A stretch of 64,000 bases of DNA from Spirosoma terrae (GCF_010435915.1 NZ_JAAFZH010000017.1:1-64000); one strand, 5' to 3'. Shown: positions 8,506 to 18,155, counted from the first letter of the stretch. Notes: generated by a model from the sequence alone, not told the origin. Numbers and translations: made by a program.

Positions 8506-9893
8506 ACATATTCTTTGATATCCATTCGAATACGCCAGTCTTTAGGCAGATAATTATTGACACGATTGCCAACTCCTTTCAGCCAGCCAAGGTTCAAGCC
8601 TTGATATTGAGCTAATAACCACCCTTTTACCGGCTCATCAAAGATTAGATTTTCTTTCTTAAAAAAACGTAGCGCGTCCTCTTTATTTAGCGATATAGCT
8701 GACAAATTCTGATTAATAGCCGTGCTCAAAGCCAGGGTATGCGACGGAATAAAATCGGTTCCTTTAAACTGGCCCATTTCCAGACCAAATCCTTTGTTTC
8801 TGATGGCGCTGTCCAGAAACAGAAATTCTTTTTCCAACGCCTTCGGTAAGGCCATTACATCGCCATTAGGTTTTTCCCAGAACGAAAACTCAGCTGGATT
8901 TTCGAGCCATTTCGAGGCCGACGCCGTTTCGCGCGGACGTAGTGCCCGAATACTTCTGAACGTACGCGCATCGAGTTTTACGGCTGCGATGAAGCTTTTT
9001 TTCTGAAAAACGCTGATAAAAAAACCCTCTCCTTTGACCCGATGTGGGTAACATTGGTAGCCAACCGCATTCCCGCTGATTTTCTCCACTACGTTCCATT
9101 CAGCAGGAAGCTCAAGCGCCCGGTTACGAAAGCCATTTTCGGCCAGATAGCGCATACTATCCAGATTTTCGGCATCATTATACGTACAGGTGCTATAAAT
9201 CAGAATACCTCGCTCATCGAGCAACGGAGCCGCTGCCGCCAAAATTCGTTTCTGACGAGCCGAGCAAAGCTGTACATTGGCCTCTGACCATTCGTCGATA
9301 GCATCGGTATCTTTCCGAAACAGTCCTTCACCGGAACAGGGCGCATCAACAACCACTACGTCGAAAAAACCGGCTAAATTCGGCATATCTTCCGGGTCAT
9401 GATTGCTGACCACTACGTTGGGCAAGCCCCATTTATCTACGTTTTCGCGCAAAACAGAAACCCGGCTCCGAATTACTTCATTGCAAATCAGAAGGCTATC
9501 AGCATGAAGCATGGAGGCCAACAAAGTACTTTTTCCGCCCGGTGCTGCACATAAATCCAATACCCGCAAGGGTCGGTTCAGATTAACCGTCTGTTTGACG
9601 GCTTCACTCAAAAGCATAGACGAGGCTTCCTGCACGTAGTAGGCTCCCCCCTGAAACAGCGGATCAAGCGTAAAGCTAGGCCGTTCAGGCAGATAAAATC
9701 CTTCTTCGCACCAGGGCACCGGCTCCAGATCGATGACAGGATAAGCGTTCTTACGGGAGTTGATTCGAATACTTACGGGCGTTTCCTGAACCAGTGCATT
9801 CTCAAAAGCAGCGTATTCCGCTCCCAGCTGAGCTTGCATCTGCGCCTGAAAAGCAGGAGGTAATACGGCCGAAGTCAGGTTATGGCTATTCAT
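8502..9893 (-). CDS. RsmF/NOL1-NOP2-Sun family RNA (cytosine-5)-methyltransferase
   Basis: 463 aa. SAM-binding motif I (LDLCAAPGGKST) is followed by motif IV PCSGEG and motif VI TCTYN with the paired cysteines used by m5C RNA methyltransferases. The ~150-residue C-terminal region after the catalytic domain, with a GWLLAQYQGLNLGWLK-type segment, resembles the RsmF C-terminal extension, so 16S rRNA is the likely target, but a tRNA target cannot be excluded. It is divergent from the KdsC-type gene, with only 47 bases between the start codons, and heads a two-gene unit with the downstream hydrolase. Confidence 0.88.
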   Translation of the reverse strand: MNSHNLTSAVLPPAFQAQMQAQLGAEYAAFENALVQETPVSIRINSRKNAYPVIDLEPVPWCEEGFYLPERPSFTLDPLFQGGAYYVQEASSMLLSEAVKQTVNLNRPLRVLDLCAAPGGKSTLLASMLHADSLLICNEVIRSRVSVLRENVDKWGLPNVVVSNHDPEDMPNLAGFFDVVVVDAPCSGEGLFRKDTDAIDEWSEANVQLCSARQKRILAAAAPLLDERGILIYSTCTYNDAENLDSMRYLAENGFRNRALELPAEWNVVEKISGNAVGYQCYPHRVKGEGFFISVFQKKSFIAAVKLDARTFRSIRALRPRETASASKWLENPAEFSFWEKPNGDVMALPKALEKEFLFLDSAIRNKGFGLEMGQFKGTDFIPSHTLALSTAINQNLSAISLNKEDALRFFKKENLIFDEPVKGWLLAQYQGLNLGWLKGVGNRVNNYLPKDWRIRMDIKEYV

Positions 9894-9940
9894 TGAACAA
9901 AAATAAGCAACTGTCTACCGGTTTTCATTAAACTTGTGCC

Positions 9941-10447
9941 ATGACAGCTTTACAAGAACGATTTAAACAAATCAAGACCTTTATTTTTGACGTAGACGGC
10001 GTCCTGACAGACGGAAGTGTAAACTTACTGGCTTCGGGCGAACGGTTTCGAACCGTTTTCATCCGCGATACGTATGCCATTGAGCAGGCCCTAAAAGCAG
10101 GCTTTCGCGTTGCTATTGTGTCTTCGTCGAATGCAGAGGGAGTTAGAAGCTGGTTGGCAGCTACAGGGGTCAAAGATGTTTTCATGGGTGGCCCCAGCGA
10201 CCAGAAAGTAAACGCCTATCTTGGCTACATAGCGCGCGACGGCCTCACCGAATCCGAGATTCTATATATGGGCGACGATACGCCCGATTTGACTATTTTA
10301 CAACGAGAATCCGTACTCAGTACGTGTCCGTCGGATGCAATTGATGAGGTGCAGGCCGTTTGTGATTATATATCGCCAAAGCCAGGCGGGCGCGGTGCTG
10401 TTCGGGATGTTATCGAACAGATTATGAAAGCCCAAGGGAAATGGTAG
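9941..10447 (+). CDS. kdsC: KdsC-type HAD phosphatase (3-deoxy-manno-octulosonate 8-phosphate phosphatase)
   Basis: 168 aa C0-type HAD enzyme without a cap domain. Motif I FDVDGVLTDG (nucleophile D17, acid D19), motif II SS (IVSSSN), motif III lysine (SDQK) and motif IV GDDTPD are all present. The family hydrolyses KDO-8-phosphate during lipopolysaccharide inner-core synthesis. Length matches KdsC and no NeuA domain is fused, so KDO phosphatase is preferred over the related CMP-sialate-associated phosphatase. The other KDO genes are not in the window. Confidence 0.85.
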   Translation: MTALQERFKQIKTFIFDVDGVLTDGSVNLLASGERFRTVFIRDTYAIEQALKAGFRVAIVSSSNAEGVRSWLAATGVKDVFMGGPSDQKVNAYLGYIARDGLTESEILYMGDDTPDLTILQRESVLSTCPSDAIDEVQAVCDYISPKPGGRGAVRDVIEQIMKAQGKW

Positions 10448-10459
10448 CTTTCCACAGAT

Positions 10460-10501
10460 AATGGCCGCAGGTATTTAGTTATCCAAATACCTGCGGCCAT
10501 T
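10460..10501. terminator. hairpin between kdsC and the aminotransferase gene
   Basis: Perfect 17-base arms AATGGCCGCAGGTATTT and AAATACCTGCGGCCATT separated by 8 bases, between two convergent genes. There is no long T-run, so it may act as a 3'-end stabiliser or shared terminator. Confidence 0.65.
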
Positions 10502-10517
10502 GTATTGCTATGCTTTT

Positions 10518-11351
10518 TTACCAGTTTTTTACCAGTTCATTAAAGCGTTCCAGCAGGAATGCCGACTTCGGTCCAGCATGACCATCGCCAACGGTTAAAT
10601 CCCCTATCTGTGTAATAGGCAGCACTTTTTTGGTTGAACTCGTTGTGAATGCCTCTTCTGCATCATATAGTTCCGATAGCAATACCGGACGTTCTTCTAT
10701 CTCAAAGTCGGTTTGCGCCAACTGCATTACGGTTCGGCGGGTGATACCGTGTAAGATGTTTCGATTGGGCGTAATCAGTTTATCGCCTTTAATGATAAAG
10801 AAATTACTACGGCTCAACTCGCTGATTTCGCCCCCTTTTTGAAAGAGTAAATCCGACGCTCCCGCCGATTTGATAGCTTGAGCCATCAGAATAACCCGCT
10901 TGTAATCGACAGATTTCACCTCGGCCATTTCCCGCACGTATTCGTCGAGGATTACTTTTATGCCCTGCTCGTACTGGATTAGCGGGGTCGGATGAATTTC
11001 TTCCGTTAGTATAAGCAGATTCGGCTTTACGATGCTGATGCTATCAGGAGCATAACCGCCTGTCATCACGAAACGAAACGCTACGTCCTCCGGCGCGCCC
11101 GCTTCAACGCTACGTTCGATCAGGTTCATCAGAATGCTATACGTAGCGTCTTTATCGAGGGGCAGTGGCAGATGCATCCGCGAAGCTGAGTTCTGAAAAC
11201 GCTCCCAATACCAATCCCACTGAAACGGTCTACCGTTATAAGTCAGGAAATAATCGAAGAGGCCATAACCACGTAACAAACCCAAATCGGTAATACCGAC
11301 GGCCAGTTTATCGGTCGGCGCAATAGTGCCGTTGAAATATCCGTAGTACAT
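10518..11351 (-). CDS. class IV aminotransferase (branched-chain / D-amino-acid / aminodeoxychorismate lyase family)
   Basis: 277 aa from the ATG at 11351; the frame extends to 11378 but the usual family start is YYGYFNG. Fold-type IV PLP enzyme: the Schiff-base lysine is in SVDYKR, the phosphate-binding SELSRSNFF and the NILHGITRR segment are both clear. Members transaminate branched-chain or D-amino acids, or act as PabC lyase in folate synthesis; substrate cannot be decided here. It is convergent with kdsC and divergent from a Uma2-type gene only 38 bases away. Confidence 0.83.
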   Translation of the reverse strand: MYYGYFNGTIAPTDKLAVGITDLGLLRGYGLFDYFLTYNGRPFQWDWYWERFQNSASRMHLPLPLDKDATYSILMNLIERSVEAGAPEDVAFRFVMTGGYAPDSISIVKPNLLILTEEIHPTPLIQYEQGIKVILDEYVREMAEVKSVDYKRVILMAQAIKSAGASDLLFQKGGEISELSRSNFFIIKGDKLITPNRNILHGITRRTVMQLAQTDFEIEERPVLLSELYDAEEAFTTSSTKKVLPITQIGDLTVGDGHAGPKSAFLLERFNELVKNW

Positions 11352-11389
11352 AAAATACGTTATCTTTACTGAAAACAAAGGTACAGGAA

Positions 11390-12007
11390 ATGAGTGTAAC
11401 GCCCCGAGAGCAATCCCGTAATTCGCCAGCCTCCCGTAAAGTACCCTCTTCGCTGATCTATGAAGAAATTAACGGTACGCCTTATTATTATAAAGGATAC
11501 CGGTCAGTATTGTCACGGCAAAAAACTCAAGAAGAAATTATAGGAGCCAGCGCGCTGCAATCAGCAATAGTTTCGTTACTGATTCACGTTCTATACAAAT
11601 TTCTCCCATTCAATGATTACCTCATTGCAACCAATGAGCCAGGTCTTCATTTAGCCGTGGGAAACAATCTTTCTAATGACATTGCGGTTTTTGATCAACA
11701 TGCTTTACCAACTCCTCTAGACGACAAATTCTTCTCTGTACCGCCAAGAGTGGTTATAGAAATTGACGTCAAAATTGAGCTTCCAGCCAATGTTAGTGAG
11801 ACAGAATACGTATATGATAAAACACAAAAGATGCTGGATTTTGGTGTACAGAAGGTAATCTGGATACTAACGAAAACCCGAAAAACGCTAATAGCACAAC
11901 CAGACCAACACTGGATACTTACTAACTGGGATGACATCATTGAGATACTTCCCGGATGTACTGTTGATTTACTACCCTTACTAAAATCTAAGGGGGTAAT
12001 TTTGTAA
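11390..12007 (+). CDS. Uma2 family (DUF820) putative endonuclease
   Basis: 205 aa. The restriction-endonuclease-like fold of DUF820 is suggested by ASALQSAIVSLLIHVLYKF, then SNDIAVFD (the usual PD position is ND here), the catalytic EIDVK and a VIWILTKTRKTL strand. These proteins are abundant in cyanobacteria and Bacteroidota; a nuclease role is inferred from fold and has little direct evidence. It stands alone, followed by a hairpin shared with convergent ettA, and its wording is more AT-rich than the neighbouring genes, which fits an acquired accessory gene. Confidence 0.75.
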   Translation: MSVTPREQSRNSPASRKVPSSLIYEEINGTPYYYKGYRSVLSRQKTQEEIIGASALQSAIVSLLIHVLYKFLPFNDYLIATNEPGLHLAVGNNLSNDIAVFDQHALPTPLDDKFFSVPPRVVIEIDVKIELPANVSETEYVYDKTQKMLDFGVQKVIWILTKTRKTLIAQPDQHWILTNWDDIIEILPGCTVDLLPLLKSKGVIL

Positions 12008-12090
12008 GGCTCGGCGATACAAATCGAAACTAATTCATATTTACCATCCGACGATCCTTTCTTAAAAGATCTTCATAGTTTACTTAAATG

Positions 12091-12121
12091 AAAAAAGCCC
12101 GATCTACGACCGGGCTTTTTT
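12091..12121. terminator. bidirectional terminator between the Uma2 gene and ettA
   Basis: AAAAAAGCCCG and CGGGCTTTTTT pair around a 9-base loop. It has an A-run on the left and a T-run on the right, so it ends transcription in both directions; the right edge touches the ettA stop codon. Confidence 0.85.
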
Positions 12122-13789
12122 CTATACTAGTTTCTTATACTTGATTCGTGTGGGCGTGGCCTCCGTGCCAAGTCGTTTTCGGCGGTTTTCTTCGTATTCC
12201 GAGAAATTACCTTCGAACCAGTACACCTGCGAGTCGCCTTCGAAAGCCAGAATATGCGTAGCAATCCGGTCGAGGAACCACCGATCGTGACTAATCACAA
12301 CGGCGCAGCCCGCAAAATTCTCCAAACCCTCTTCCAGTGCGCGTAACGTATTAACGTCCAGGTCGTTCGTTGGCTCATCGAGTAGCAACAGATTCGCGCC
12401 TTCTTTCAAAATCATAGCCAGGTGAACACGGTTACGCTCTCCACCCGACAACGTACCAATTTTCTTTTCCTGATCGGCACCAGCAAAATTAAAACGGCTG
12501 ACATACGCACGGGCATTGGATTGTTTACCGCCCAGCACAATCCAATCGCTACCACCAGAAATGGTTTCGTAAACCGTTTTGTTCGGGTCCAATCCATCGT
12601 GCTCCTGATCGACGTAAGCGATTTTTACAGTATCGCCAACGGCAAACGTTCCGGCATCCGGCTTTTCGCGACCAGTTATTAGCTTAAACAGGGTGGTTTT
12701 ACCCGCACCGTTTGGCCCAATAATACCGACGATACCGCCTTGTGGTAATCGGAACTCCAGATGTTCAAACAGTAACCGGTCGCCATATGCTTTGGCAACA
12801 TCATCCGCTTCAATCACTTTTGCCCCCAGACGTGGGCCCGATGGAATGAAAATTTCCAGTCGTTCTTCTTTCTGACGGTTGTCCTCATCCAACAATCGTT
12901 CATAAGCACCCAGACGAGCCTTCGATTTGGCCTGACGGGCTTTAGGCGCCATTTTTACCCACTCCAATTCGCGTTGAAGTGTCTTCTGGCGTTTCGATTC
13001 GGCTTTTTCTTCTTTGGCTAATCGCTGCTGTTTCTGATCGAGCCAGGACGAATAATTGCCTTTCCAGGGAATTCCTTCGCCCCGATCCAGTTCCAGAATC
13101 CAGCCTGCTACGTTATCCAGAAAATAGCGATCGTGGGTAACGGCAATTACGGTTCCTGAATACTGACGTAAATGTTCTTCTAACCACAAAACCGACTCCG
13201 CATCGAGGTGGTTGGTAGGCTCATCGAGCAGCAATACGTCGGGCTGTTGAAGCAACAGGCGGCAAAGAGCTACCCGGCGTTTTTCACCACCCGACAAATT
13301 ATCAATGATGGCATCGGCAGGCGGACAACGTAGCGCATCCATCGCACGCTCCAGCTTCTGATCCAGTTCCCAGGCATTATAATGGTCCAATTTTTCCTGC
13401 ACCTCGCCCTGACGTTCAATCAGTTTATCGAAGTCAGCATCTGGGTCTCCAAAGGCTTCGTTGATTTCGTCGAACTCTTTTAAGAGGTTAACCACTTCCT
13501 GTACGCCCTCTTCAACGACTTCCCGAACAGTCTTTCCGGGCTCGAACTTAGGCTCCTGCTCCAGCATGCCAACCGAGTAGCCAGGAGAGAACACAACTTC
13601 GCCCGTATAGCTTTTATCAATACCGGCAATGATACGTAGCAGCGTTGATTTCCCGGAACCGTTCAATCCTAAAACGCCAATTTTAGCACCATAAAAAAAG
13701 GAAAGGTAGATGTTCTTTAGGATTTGTCGGTTAGGCGGAATATTTTTACTCACGCCCGCCATGGAGAAAATTATGGTTTCCTGACTCAT
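12122..13789 (-). CDS. ettA: EttA, energy-dependent translational throttle (ABC-F ATPase)
   Basis: 555 aa with two ABC domains and no membrane segments. First domain: Walker A GLNGSGKST, signature LSGGEKRR, Walker B LLLDEPTNHLD. Second: GPNGAGKTT, LSGGERNR, LLLDEPTNDLD. The linker between them carries the charged arm-like region and a KARQAKSKARL motif typical of EttA. It binds the ribosomal E site and gates the first elongation steps according to the ATP/ADP ratio. Length and the C-terminus (TPTRIKYKKL) match EttA rather than Uup or antibiotic-resistance ABC-F proteins. It is monocistronic by spacing. Confidence 0.94.
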   Translation of the reverse strand: MSQETIIFSMAGVSKNIPPNRQILKNIYLSFFYGAKIGVLGLNGSGKSTLLRIIAGIDKSYTGEVVFSPGYSVGMLEQEPKFEPGKTVREVVEEGVQEVVNLLKEFDEINEAFGDPDADFDKLIERQGEVQEKLDHYNAWELDQKLERAMDALRCPPADAIIDNLSGGEKRRVALCRLLLQQPDVLLLDEPTNHLDAESVLWLEEHLRQYSGTVIAVTHDRYFLDNVAGWILELDRGEGIPWKGNYSSWLDQKQQRLAKEEKAESKRQKTLQRELEWVKMAPKARQAKSKARLGAYERLLDEDNRQKEERLEIFIPSGPRLGAKVIEADDVAKAYGDRLLFEHLEFRLPQGGIVGIIGPNGAGKTTLFKLITGREKPDAGTFAVGDTVKIAYVDQEHDGLDPNKTVYETISGGSDWIVLGGKQSNARAYVSRFNFAGADQEKKIGTLSGGERNRVHLAMILKEGANLLLLDEPTNDLDVNTLRALEEGLENFAGCAVVISHDRWFLDRIATHILAFEGDSQVYWFEGNFSEYEENRRKRLGTEATPTRIKYKKLV

Positions 13790-13863
13790 TAATTTCTAAT
13801 AGATTTGTGGTTGGCAATTATCCTCAAAATTAACCCACAGCGCAGCCTTAACCAAGCATAGTA

Positions 13864-15141
13864 ATGGAAAACGCTTCACTGGTAGATGAATACGGTTACG
13901 TCAAAGACGGAAAGGTATTTTTGAAAGGCTACCTGAATTACGAAGATCGCCAGATTGGCGAAGTAAAACGCACTGAGCAGGAAGCGCTCGACTATTTTAA
14001 GAATCGCTTCATCATTGCAGAGAACAAAGTTGGCCAGTTAGAGAAAGACATTGAAGAGGCCCAGAACAAAGGCTCTTATCTGACCAAACTGGTTCAATTA
14101 CGCAAAAAGCTTCTCGGATTTGATGCCCTTGGCGATTTTCCGCCCCTGCTCGACCGTTTAGACGCTCAGGAACAACTATTATCCGAGCTTATTACGGTTA
14201 ATCAGTTAAAGAACCTTGAAATCAAACGAGCGCTGATTGCAGAAGCCGAAGCCATTGCCGACAGCAATGACTGGCGGCCAACTGCCGATGCGCTTCAGGA
14301 AATCAAGACCAAATGGATCAAGACCGGCCCTGTTGATAAAAGTGCCGAAGCTGAGGTTGAAGGTCGGTTTCAGGAATTGCTGGATGGTTTCTTCCAACGC
14401 CGGCGTGAGTTCTTTAATGAACAGAACAAGATTATTCAGGAACGACTCGACAAATACGACGAGTTGATCCGATTAGCGTTCCGCGCTACTCGTCTTGGTG
14501 ATCTGGACGCTGCTTTCCAGGAAGTTCGGCGACTCAACAACGCCTGGAAACAGGTTGGCGAAGTTCCGATTAAGAAAAGCGGCAAGCTTTATAAGAACTT
14601 CAAGAAGGCTACCACAATTTTCTACACCAAATACAACGACGCAAAAGGCATCGTCATTGAGAAGAAAATCGATCCACGTATCGAAGCCCAGATGAAAATG
14701 GTCGACGAAGCGGAACGGCTTTCCCGGCAATCTGACATTTTTGCGGCTGCTGAGCGGGCCAAAGTGTTACTCAATAGCTGGAAAGAAATTAAAGTTCCGT
14801 TCAAGCTACAGGACAAGTCGCTGAACGATCGCTTCCGGGCTGCCTGCGACAAGATTTTTGAGCTTAGTTATTTAGGACGTGTGCTGTCGCGCAAATATCC
14901 GGCTTTTGAACTCAAAAGTCAGTCAGAACAGATTCGCACTAAAATTCGCGAAATGGAGTATCTCGTTAAGCGGGAAAAAAGCGATTTGCAATTCGCGCTT
15001 CAGGATGCTGATGGGCTCGATCCTAATAACGCTGAAGACAAGCAGGTGCTGAACAAAATCAATACGCAGAAACGCAAAATAGCGATGAAAGAAGTCATTT
15101 TGCGTGAGTTCCAGAAGCAACTGGAAACAGCTGGCTATTAA
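13864..15141 (+). CDS. DUF349 repeat protein
   Basis: 425 aa, acidic and helical with predicted coiled coil through most of the length. At least three DUF349 units are visible by their repeated W-K-x3-P pattern (TKWIKTGPVDKSAE, NAWKQVGEVPIKKS, SWKEIKVPFKLQ), each followed by a helix containing R/F-rich FKKATTIFY-like text. DUF349 proteins are conserved in Bacteroidota and are related to the E. coli stress protein YicH/RdgC-neighbour class only loosely; no biochemical function is established. It is divergent from ettA and ends at a strong hairpin. Confidence 0.82.
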   Translation: MENASLVDEYGYVKDGKVFLKGYLNYEDRQIGEVKRTEQEALDYFKNRFIIAENKVGQLEKDIEEAQNKGSYLTKLVQLRKKLLGFDALGDFPPLLDRLDAQEQLLSELITVNQLKNLEIKRALIAEAEAIADSNDWRPTADALQEIKTKWIKTGPVDKSAEAEVEGRFQELLDGFFQRRREFFNEQNKIIQERLDKYDELIRLAFRATRLGDLDAAFQEVRRLNNAWKQVGEVPIKKSGKLYKNFKKATTIFYTKYNDAKGIVIEKKIDPRIEAQMKMVDEAERLSRQSDIFAAAERAKVLLNSWKEIKVPFKLQDKSLNDRFRAACDKIFELSYLGRVLSRKYPAFELKSQSEQIRTKIREMEYLVKREKSDLQFALQDADGLDPNNAEDKQVLNKINTQKRKIAMKEVILREFQKQLETAGY

Positions 15142-15153
15142 CCGAATAAAGCC

Positions 15154-15202
15154 CATAAATGAAACGTGCCCCGGCCAAAAGCTGGGGCACGTTTCATTTA
15201 TG
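15154..15202 (+). terminator. strong hairpin after the DUF349 gene
   Basis: Perfect 19-base arms (CATAAATGAAACGTGCCCC and its complement) with an 11-base spacer, 12 bases past the stop. There is no clean poly-T tail, but the stem is very stable. It ends 17 bases before the next start codon. Confidence 0.7.
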
Positions 15203-15219
15203 ACAATTGTTATTGAGGT

Positions 15220-15492
15220 ATGAAAAGCGAAACTAGTCAACCCTATTCATCGCTGGATACTGAATTCAGAGATGCTATTATTCCCGGCAAATTCGTGCGT
15301 ATCGAGTACCTCACCGATCTGAATGAGTTCATCAAAGCCGACGTAACACTCAAACAGTACGTTCAGGAAAACGGAACGGAGTGGCTCGAACTGGCAACCG
15401 GCGACGTAGTACCGCTCAATCGTGTTGTGAGTATTTCGGGCAAATTATCTCCTCGTTACCCTGGTTACGCCAACTATTCCTGCGATTGTTAG
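15220..15492 (+). CDS. small acidic protein, possibly Rof-like
   Basis: 90 aa, not confidently recognised. The central part (KFVRIEYLTDL, ADVTLKQYV, EWLELATGDVVPLNRVVSIS) looks like a small beta-barrel of the Sm/SH3 type, and the last part (LELATGDVVPLNRVVSI) recalls the end of Rho-binding antiterminator (Rof/YaeO) proteins. That link is weak. The C-terminus ends in CDC. Its stop overlaps the stop of convergent serS by 4 bases. Even amino-acid usage and a short gap from the upstream terminator support a real gene. Confidence 0.6.
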   Translation: MKSETSQPYSSLDTEFRDAIIPGKFVRIEYLTDLNEFIKADVTLKQYVQENGTEWLELATGDVVPLNRVVSISGKLSPRYPGYANYSCDC

Positions 15493-16775
15493 CTAATCGT
15501 ATCGAATCCGCAGTATGGCACCAGCACGTCCGGAATTTTAATCCCTTCTGGCGTCTGATTATTTTCCAGAATCGACGCCAGGATACGGGGCAACGCCAGT
15601 GCAGAGCCATTTAGCGTATGCAGTAACTGTGTCTTTCCCTCCAACTTTGAGCGAAGTTTCAGCCGGTTCGCCTGATACGTTTCAAAGTTCGATACGGAAC
15701 TTACTTCCAGCCAACGCTGCTGAGCAGCTGACCATACTTCCATATCATAGGTCAATGCCGATGTGAAGCCCATATCGCCACCACACAGACGTAGCACACG
15801 ATACGGCAAGCCTAGTTTTTGTAACAATGACTGTACATACAGGCTCATTTCTTCCAGCGCTGCATAGGAGTTTTCTGGCTTCTCCACTCGTACAATCTCG
15901 ACCTTATCGAACTGGTGTAATCGGTTCAGGCCACGGACGTGCGCACCCCATGAACCAGCCTCCCGACGGAAGCAAGGCGTATAACCAACATTTTTAACCG
16001 GTAACTGATTCTCGGGAAGAATCACATCACGATACAAATTTGTGATGGGCACTTCGGCTGTCGGGATCAGATAGAGTTTGTCTTCCGTAACGTAATACAT
16101 CTGCCCTTCTTTGTCCGGCAGCTGACCTGTTCCAAAACCAGAATCTTCGTTGATAACGATTGGCGGCTGTACTTCGCTATAGCCAGCTTTTATCGCTTCA
16201 TCAAGGAAAAAATTGATCATGGCCCGCTGGATACGTGCCCCTTTCCCTTTATAGACTGGAAAACCAGCACCCGAAATTTTGACACCTAATTCAAAATCAA
16301 TGATCGGTCCGCCGTCGCGGTCGTATTTCTTGATTAGTTCCCAGTGCGGCAGCGCTCCTTCGTGCAGTTGGGGTTTATCGCCATGCTCCAGTACGACCTC
16401 ATTATCATCGGCGCTACGTCCTTCCGGAACGCTGCTGTGAGGAATATTGGGGATAGTCACCAATACTGATTGCAAATCAGCTTCCACCTGACGTAACGAA
16501 TCAGCGAGCACTTTAGAGCGAGCTTTTAAGTCAGCGGTTTCAGCTTTAGCGGTTTCGGCAGCGGCTTTATCGCCCGCCTTCATCAACGCGCCTATCTGAC
16601 TGGCTTTTGCGTTCGACTGCGACAACACATCATCCAGTTCACGTTGTGTATCGCGCCGTTGCTGATCAAGAGTCAGGACCTCATCAACAACAGCTTCTGC
16701 ATTGGCAAAATATCGTTTACGTAACCCTGCCAGCGTAGCCTCTTTGTTTTCGCGGATAAAATTGAGTTGAAGCAT
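15489..16775 (-). CDS. serS: seryl-tRNA synthetase
   Basis: 428 aa class II aminoacyl-tRNA synthetase. The N-terminal ~110 residues form the tRNA-binding helical arm (two antiparallel coiled-coil helices, rich in K/E/A). The catalytic core has TAEVPITN, motif 2 FRREAGSWG, the VSSVSNFETYQANR segment with the serine site, and motif 3 NGSALALPRILASILE. Length is standard. It charges tRNASer with serine in the cytosol. It starts 41 bases from the end of the aspartokinase gene in the same direction, so the two may be co-transcribed. Confidence 0.97.
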   Translation of the reverse strand: MLQLNFIRENKEATLAGLRKRYFANAEAVVDEVLTLDQQRRDTQRELDDVLSQSNAKASQIGALMKAGDKAAAETAKAETADLKARSKVLADSLRQVEADLQSVLVTIPNIPHSSVPEGRSADDNEVVLEHGDKPQLHEGALPHWELIKKYDRDGGPIIDFELGVKISGAGFPVYKGKGARIQRAMINFFLDEAIKAGYSEVQPPIVINEDSGFGTGQLPDKEGQMYYVTEDKLYLIPTAEVPITNLYRDVILPENQLPVKNVGYTPCFRREAGSWGAHVRGLNRLHQFDKVEIVRVEKPENSYAALEEMSLYVQSLLQKLGLPYRVLRLCGGDMGFTSALTYDMEVWSAAQQRWLEVSSVSNFETYQANRLKLRSKLEGKTQLLHTLNGSALALPRILASILENNQTPEGIKIPDVLVPYCGFDTIS

Positions 16776-16816
16776 TAGTTAGATACGAGCATGAGCCCGA
16801 CTTATAATTCAGTATA

Positions 16817-18142
16817 TTACAGCGTAAAAAGACCTTCGTTTAAGGCGTTCAGGGCTTCGGATTTATATCGTCCGTGTACCAGCAACGACAGGTTGCTTTC
16901 TGTGCCACCATACGAAACCATACGAATTGGAATGGTTTTCATTGCATTGAACACCCGAAGAGCAACCCCTTCGTTGTCGGCACTAAAATTACCGACAATG
17001 CAGATAATCGTTTGATCGTAATCCGGCTCTTCGAGTGTGCAGAACGCACTCAGTTCATCCGAAATTTCTTTAATCCGTTCGGTATTATCAATGGTCACCG
17101 AAACTGACACCTCCGACGTTGTAATCATATCGACCGGTGTTTTGTACTTCTCAAAAATCTCGAAAATACGCCGTAGGAACCCATAGGCATTTAGCATACG
17201 GGTCGAGTGAATATATAACGCCGTAATGCCATCTTTTGCCGCAATTGCCTTGAATACCTGATCGCTTGTCCGGTCAGCAATGAGCGTTCCCGGCGCAGCG
17301 GGGTCCATCGTGTTTTTCAATCGTACCGGAACGCCGAACATGCGGGCAGGTGTGATCGTAGACGGATGCAGAATTTTAGCCCCAAAATACGCCAATTCGG
17401 CCGCTTCATCGAACGTAAGTTCACGTACCGGGAACGTATTCTTGACAATACGTGGATCGTTGTTATGCATACCGTCGATATCCGTCCAGATCTGGATCTC
17501 TTCGGCGCGGATAGCTCCTCCGATAAGCGAAGCTGTATAATCAGACCCCCCGCGCTTCAGGTTATCGACTTCTCCGCGTGGATTCCGGCAAATAAAGCCC
17601 TGTGTAACAATTATTTGCCTATCATCATGCTGGGGCAGCATTTCGGCTAGCTTCTCTTCCGTAAACTGAATCTCCGGCTCATTATCGGCATCAATTCGCA
17701 TAAACTCCAGTGCCGGAAGTAAGACTGAAGGTACGCCCTCCTCTTCCAGATACGACTGAAACAGTTGTGTACTGAGCAACTCACCTTCAGCAACAAGCTC
17801 CTTTTCCTGCTTCAGTGTAAAGGGTTTGATACGTGTCAGTGAACGGATGAATGAAAATTCACTATCGATGATTTGCTGACCAGCTGCTTTTCCATCAGCG
17901 GTTTTATATAATTCTTCGATAAAGCTATCGTAATGCACTTTTAGCGTATCAATTTTAGCATTGGCCTCATCGTCGTTATTGGCTTTGAGCGATTCGCCAA
18001 TCGCTAATAACGCATTCGTCGAGCCCGATAAAGCAGACAAAACGACAACTTTACGGGTTGTGTCTTCAGTGATTAAACTACGAATAGACTGCATACGCTC
18101 TGGTTTCCCAACCGACGTACCGCCAAATTTCCAGACTTGCAT
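16817..18142 (-). CDS. lysC: aspartate kinase
   Basis: 441 aa monofunctional aspartokinase. The N-terminal kinase signature KFGGTSVG is at residues 5-12, with the substrate-binding RGGSDYTA and the WTDIDGM segment in the amino-acid kinase fold. The C-terminal ~130 residues are two ACT domains (VDMITTSEVSVSVTID and ICIVGNFSADNEGV), which usually bind lysine or threonine for feedback control. It phosphorylates aspartate at the entry to lysine, threonine, methionine and diaminopimelate synthesis. No homoserine dehydrogenase is fused. The gene lies downstream of ribH across a palindromic spacer. Confidence 0.94.
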   Translation of the reverse strand: MQVWKFGGTSVGKPERMQSIRSLITEDTTRKVVVLSALSGSTNALLAIGESLKANNDDEANAKIDTLKVHYDSFIEELYKTADGKAAGQQIIDSEFSFIRSLTRIKPFTLKQEKELVAEGELLSTQLFQSYLEEEGVPSVLLPALEFMRIDADNEPEIQFTEEKLAEMLPQHDDRQIIVTQGFICRNPRGEVDNLKRGGSDYTASLIGGAIRAEEIQIWTDIDGMHNNDPRIVKNTFPVRELTFDEAAELAYFGAKILHPSTITPARMFGVPVRLKNTMDPAAPGTLIADRTSDQVFKAIAAKDGITALYIHSTRMLNAYGFLRRIFEIFEKYKTPVDMITTSEVSVSVTIDNTERIKEISDELSAFCTLEEPDYDQTIICIVGNFSADNEGVALRVFNAMKTIPIRMVSYGGTESNLSLLVHGRYKSEALNALNEGLFTL

Positions 18143-18155
18143 TGTAGAAGGGTTT

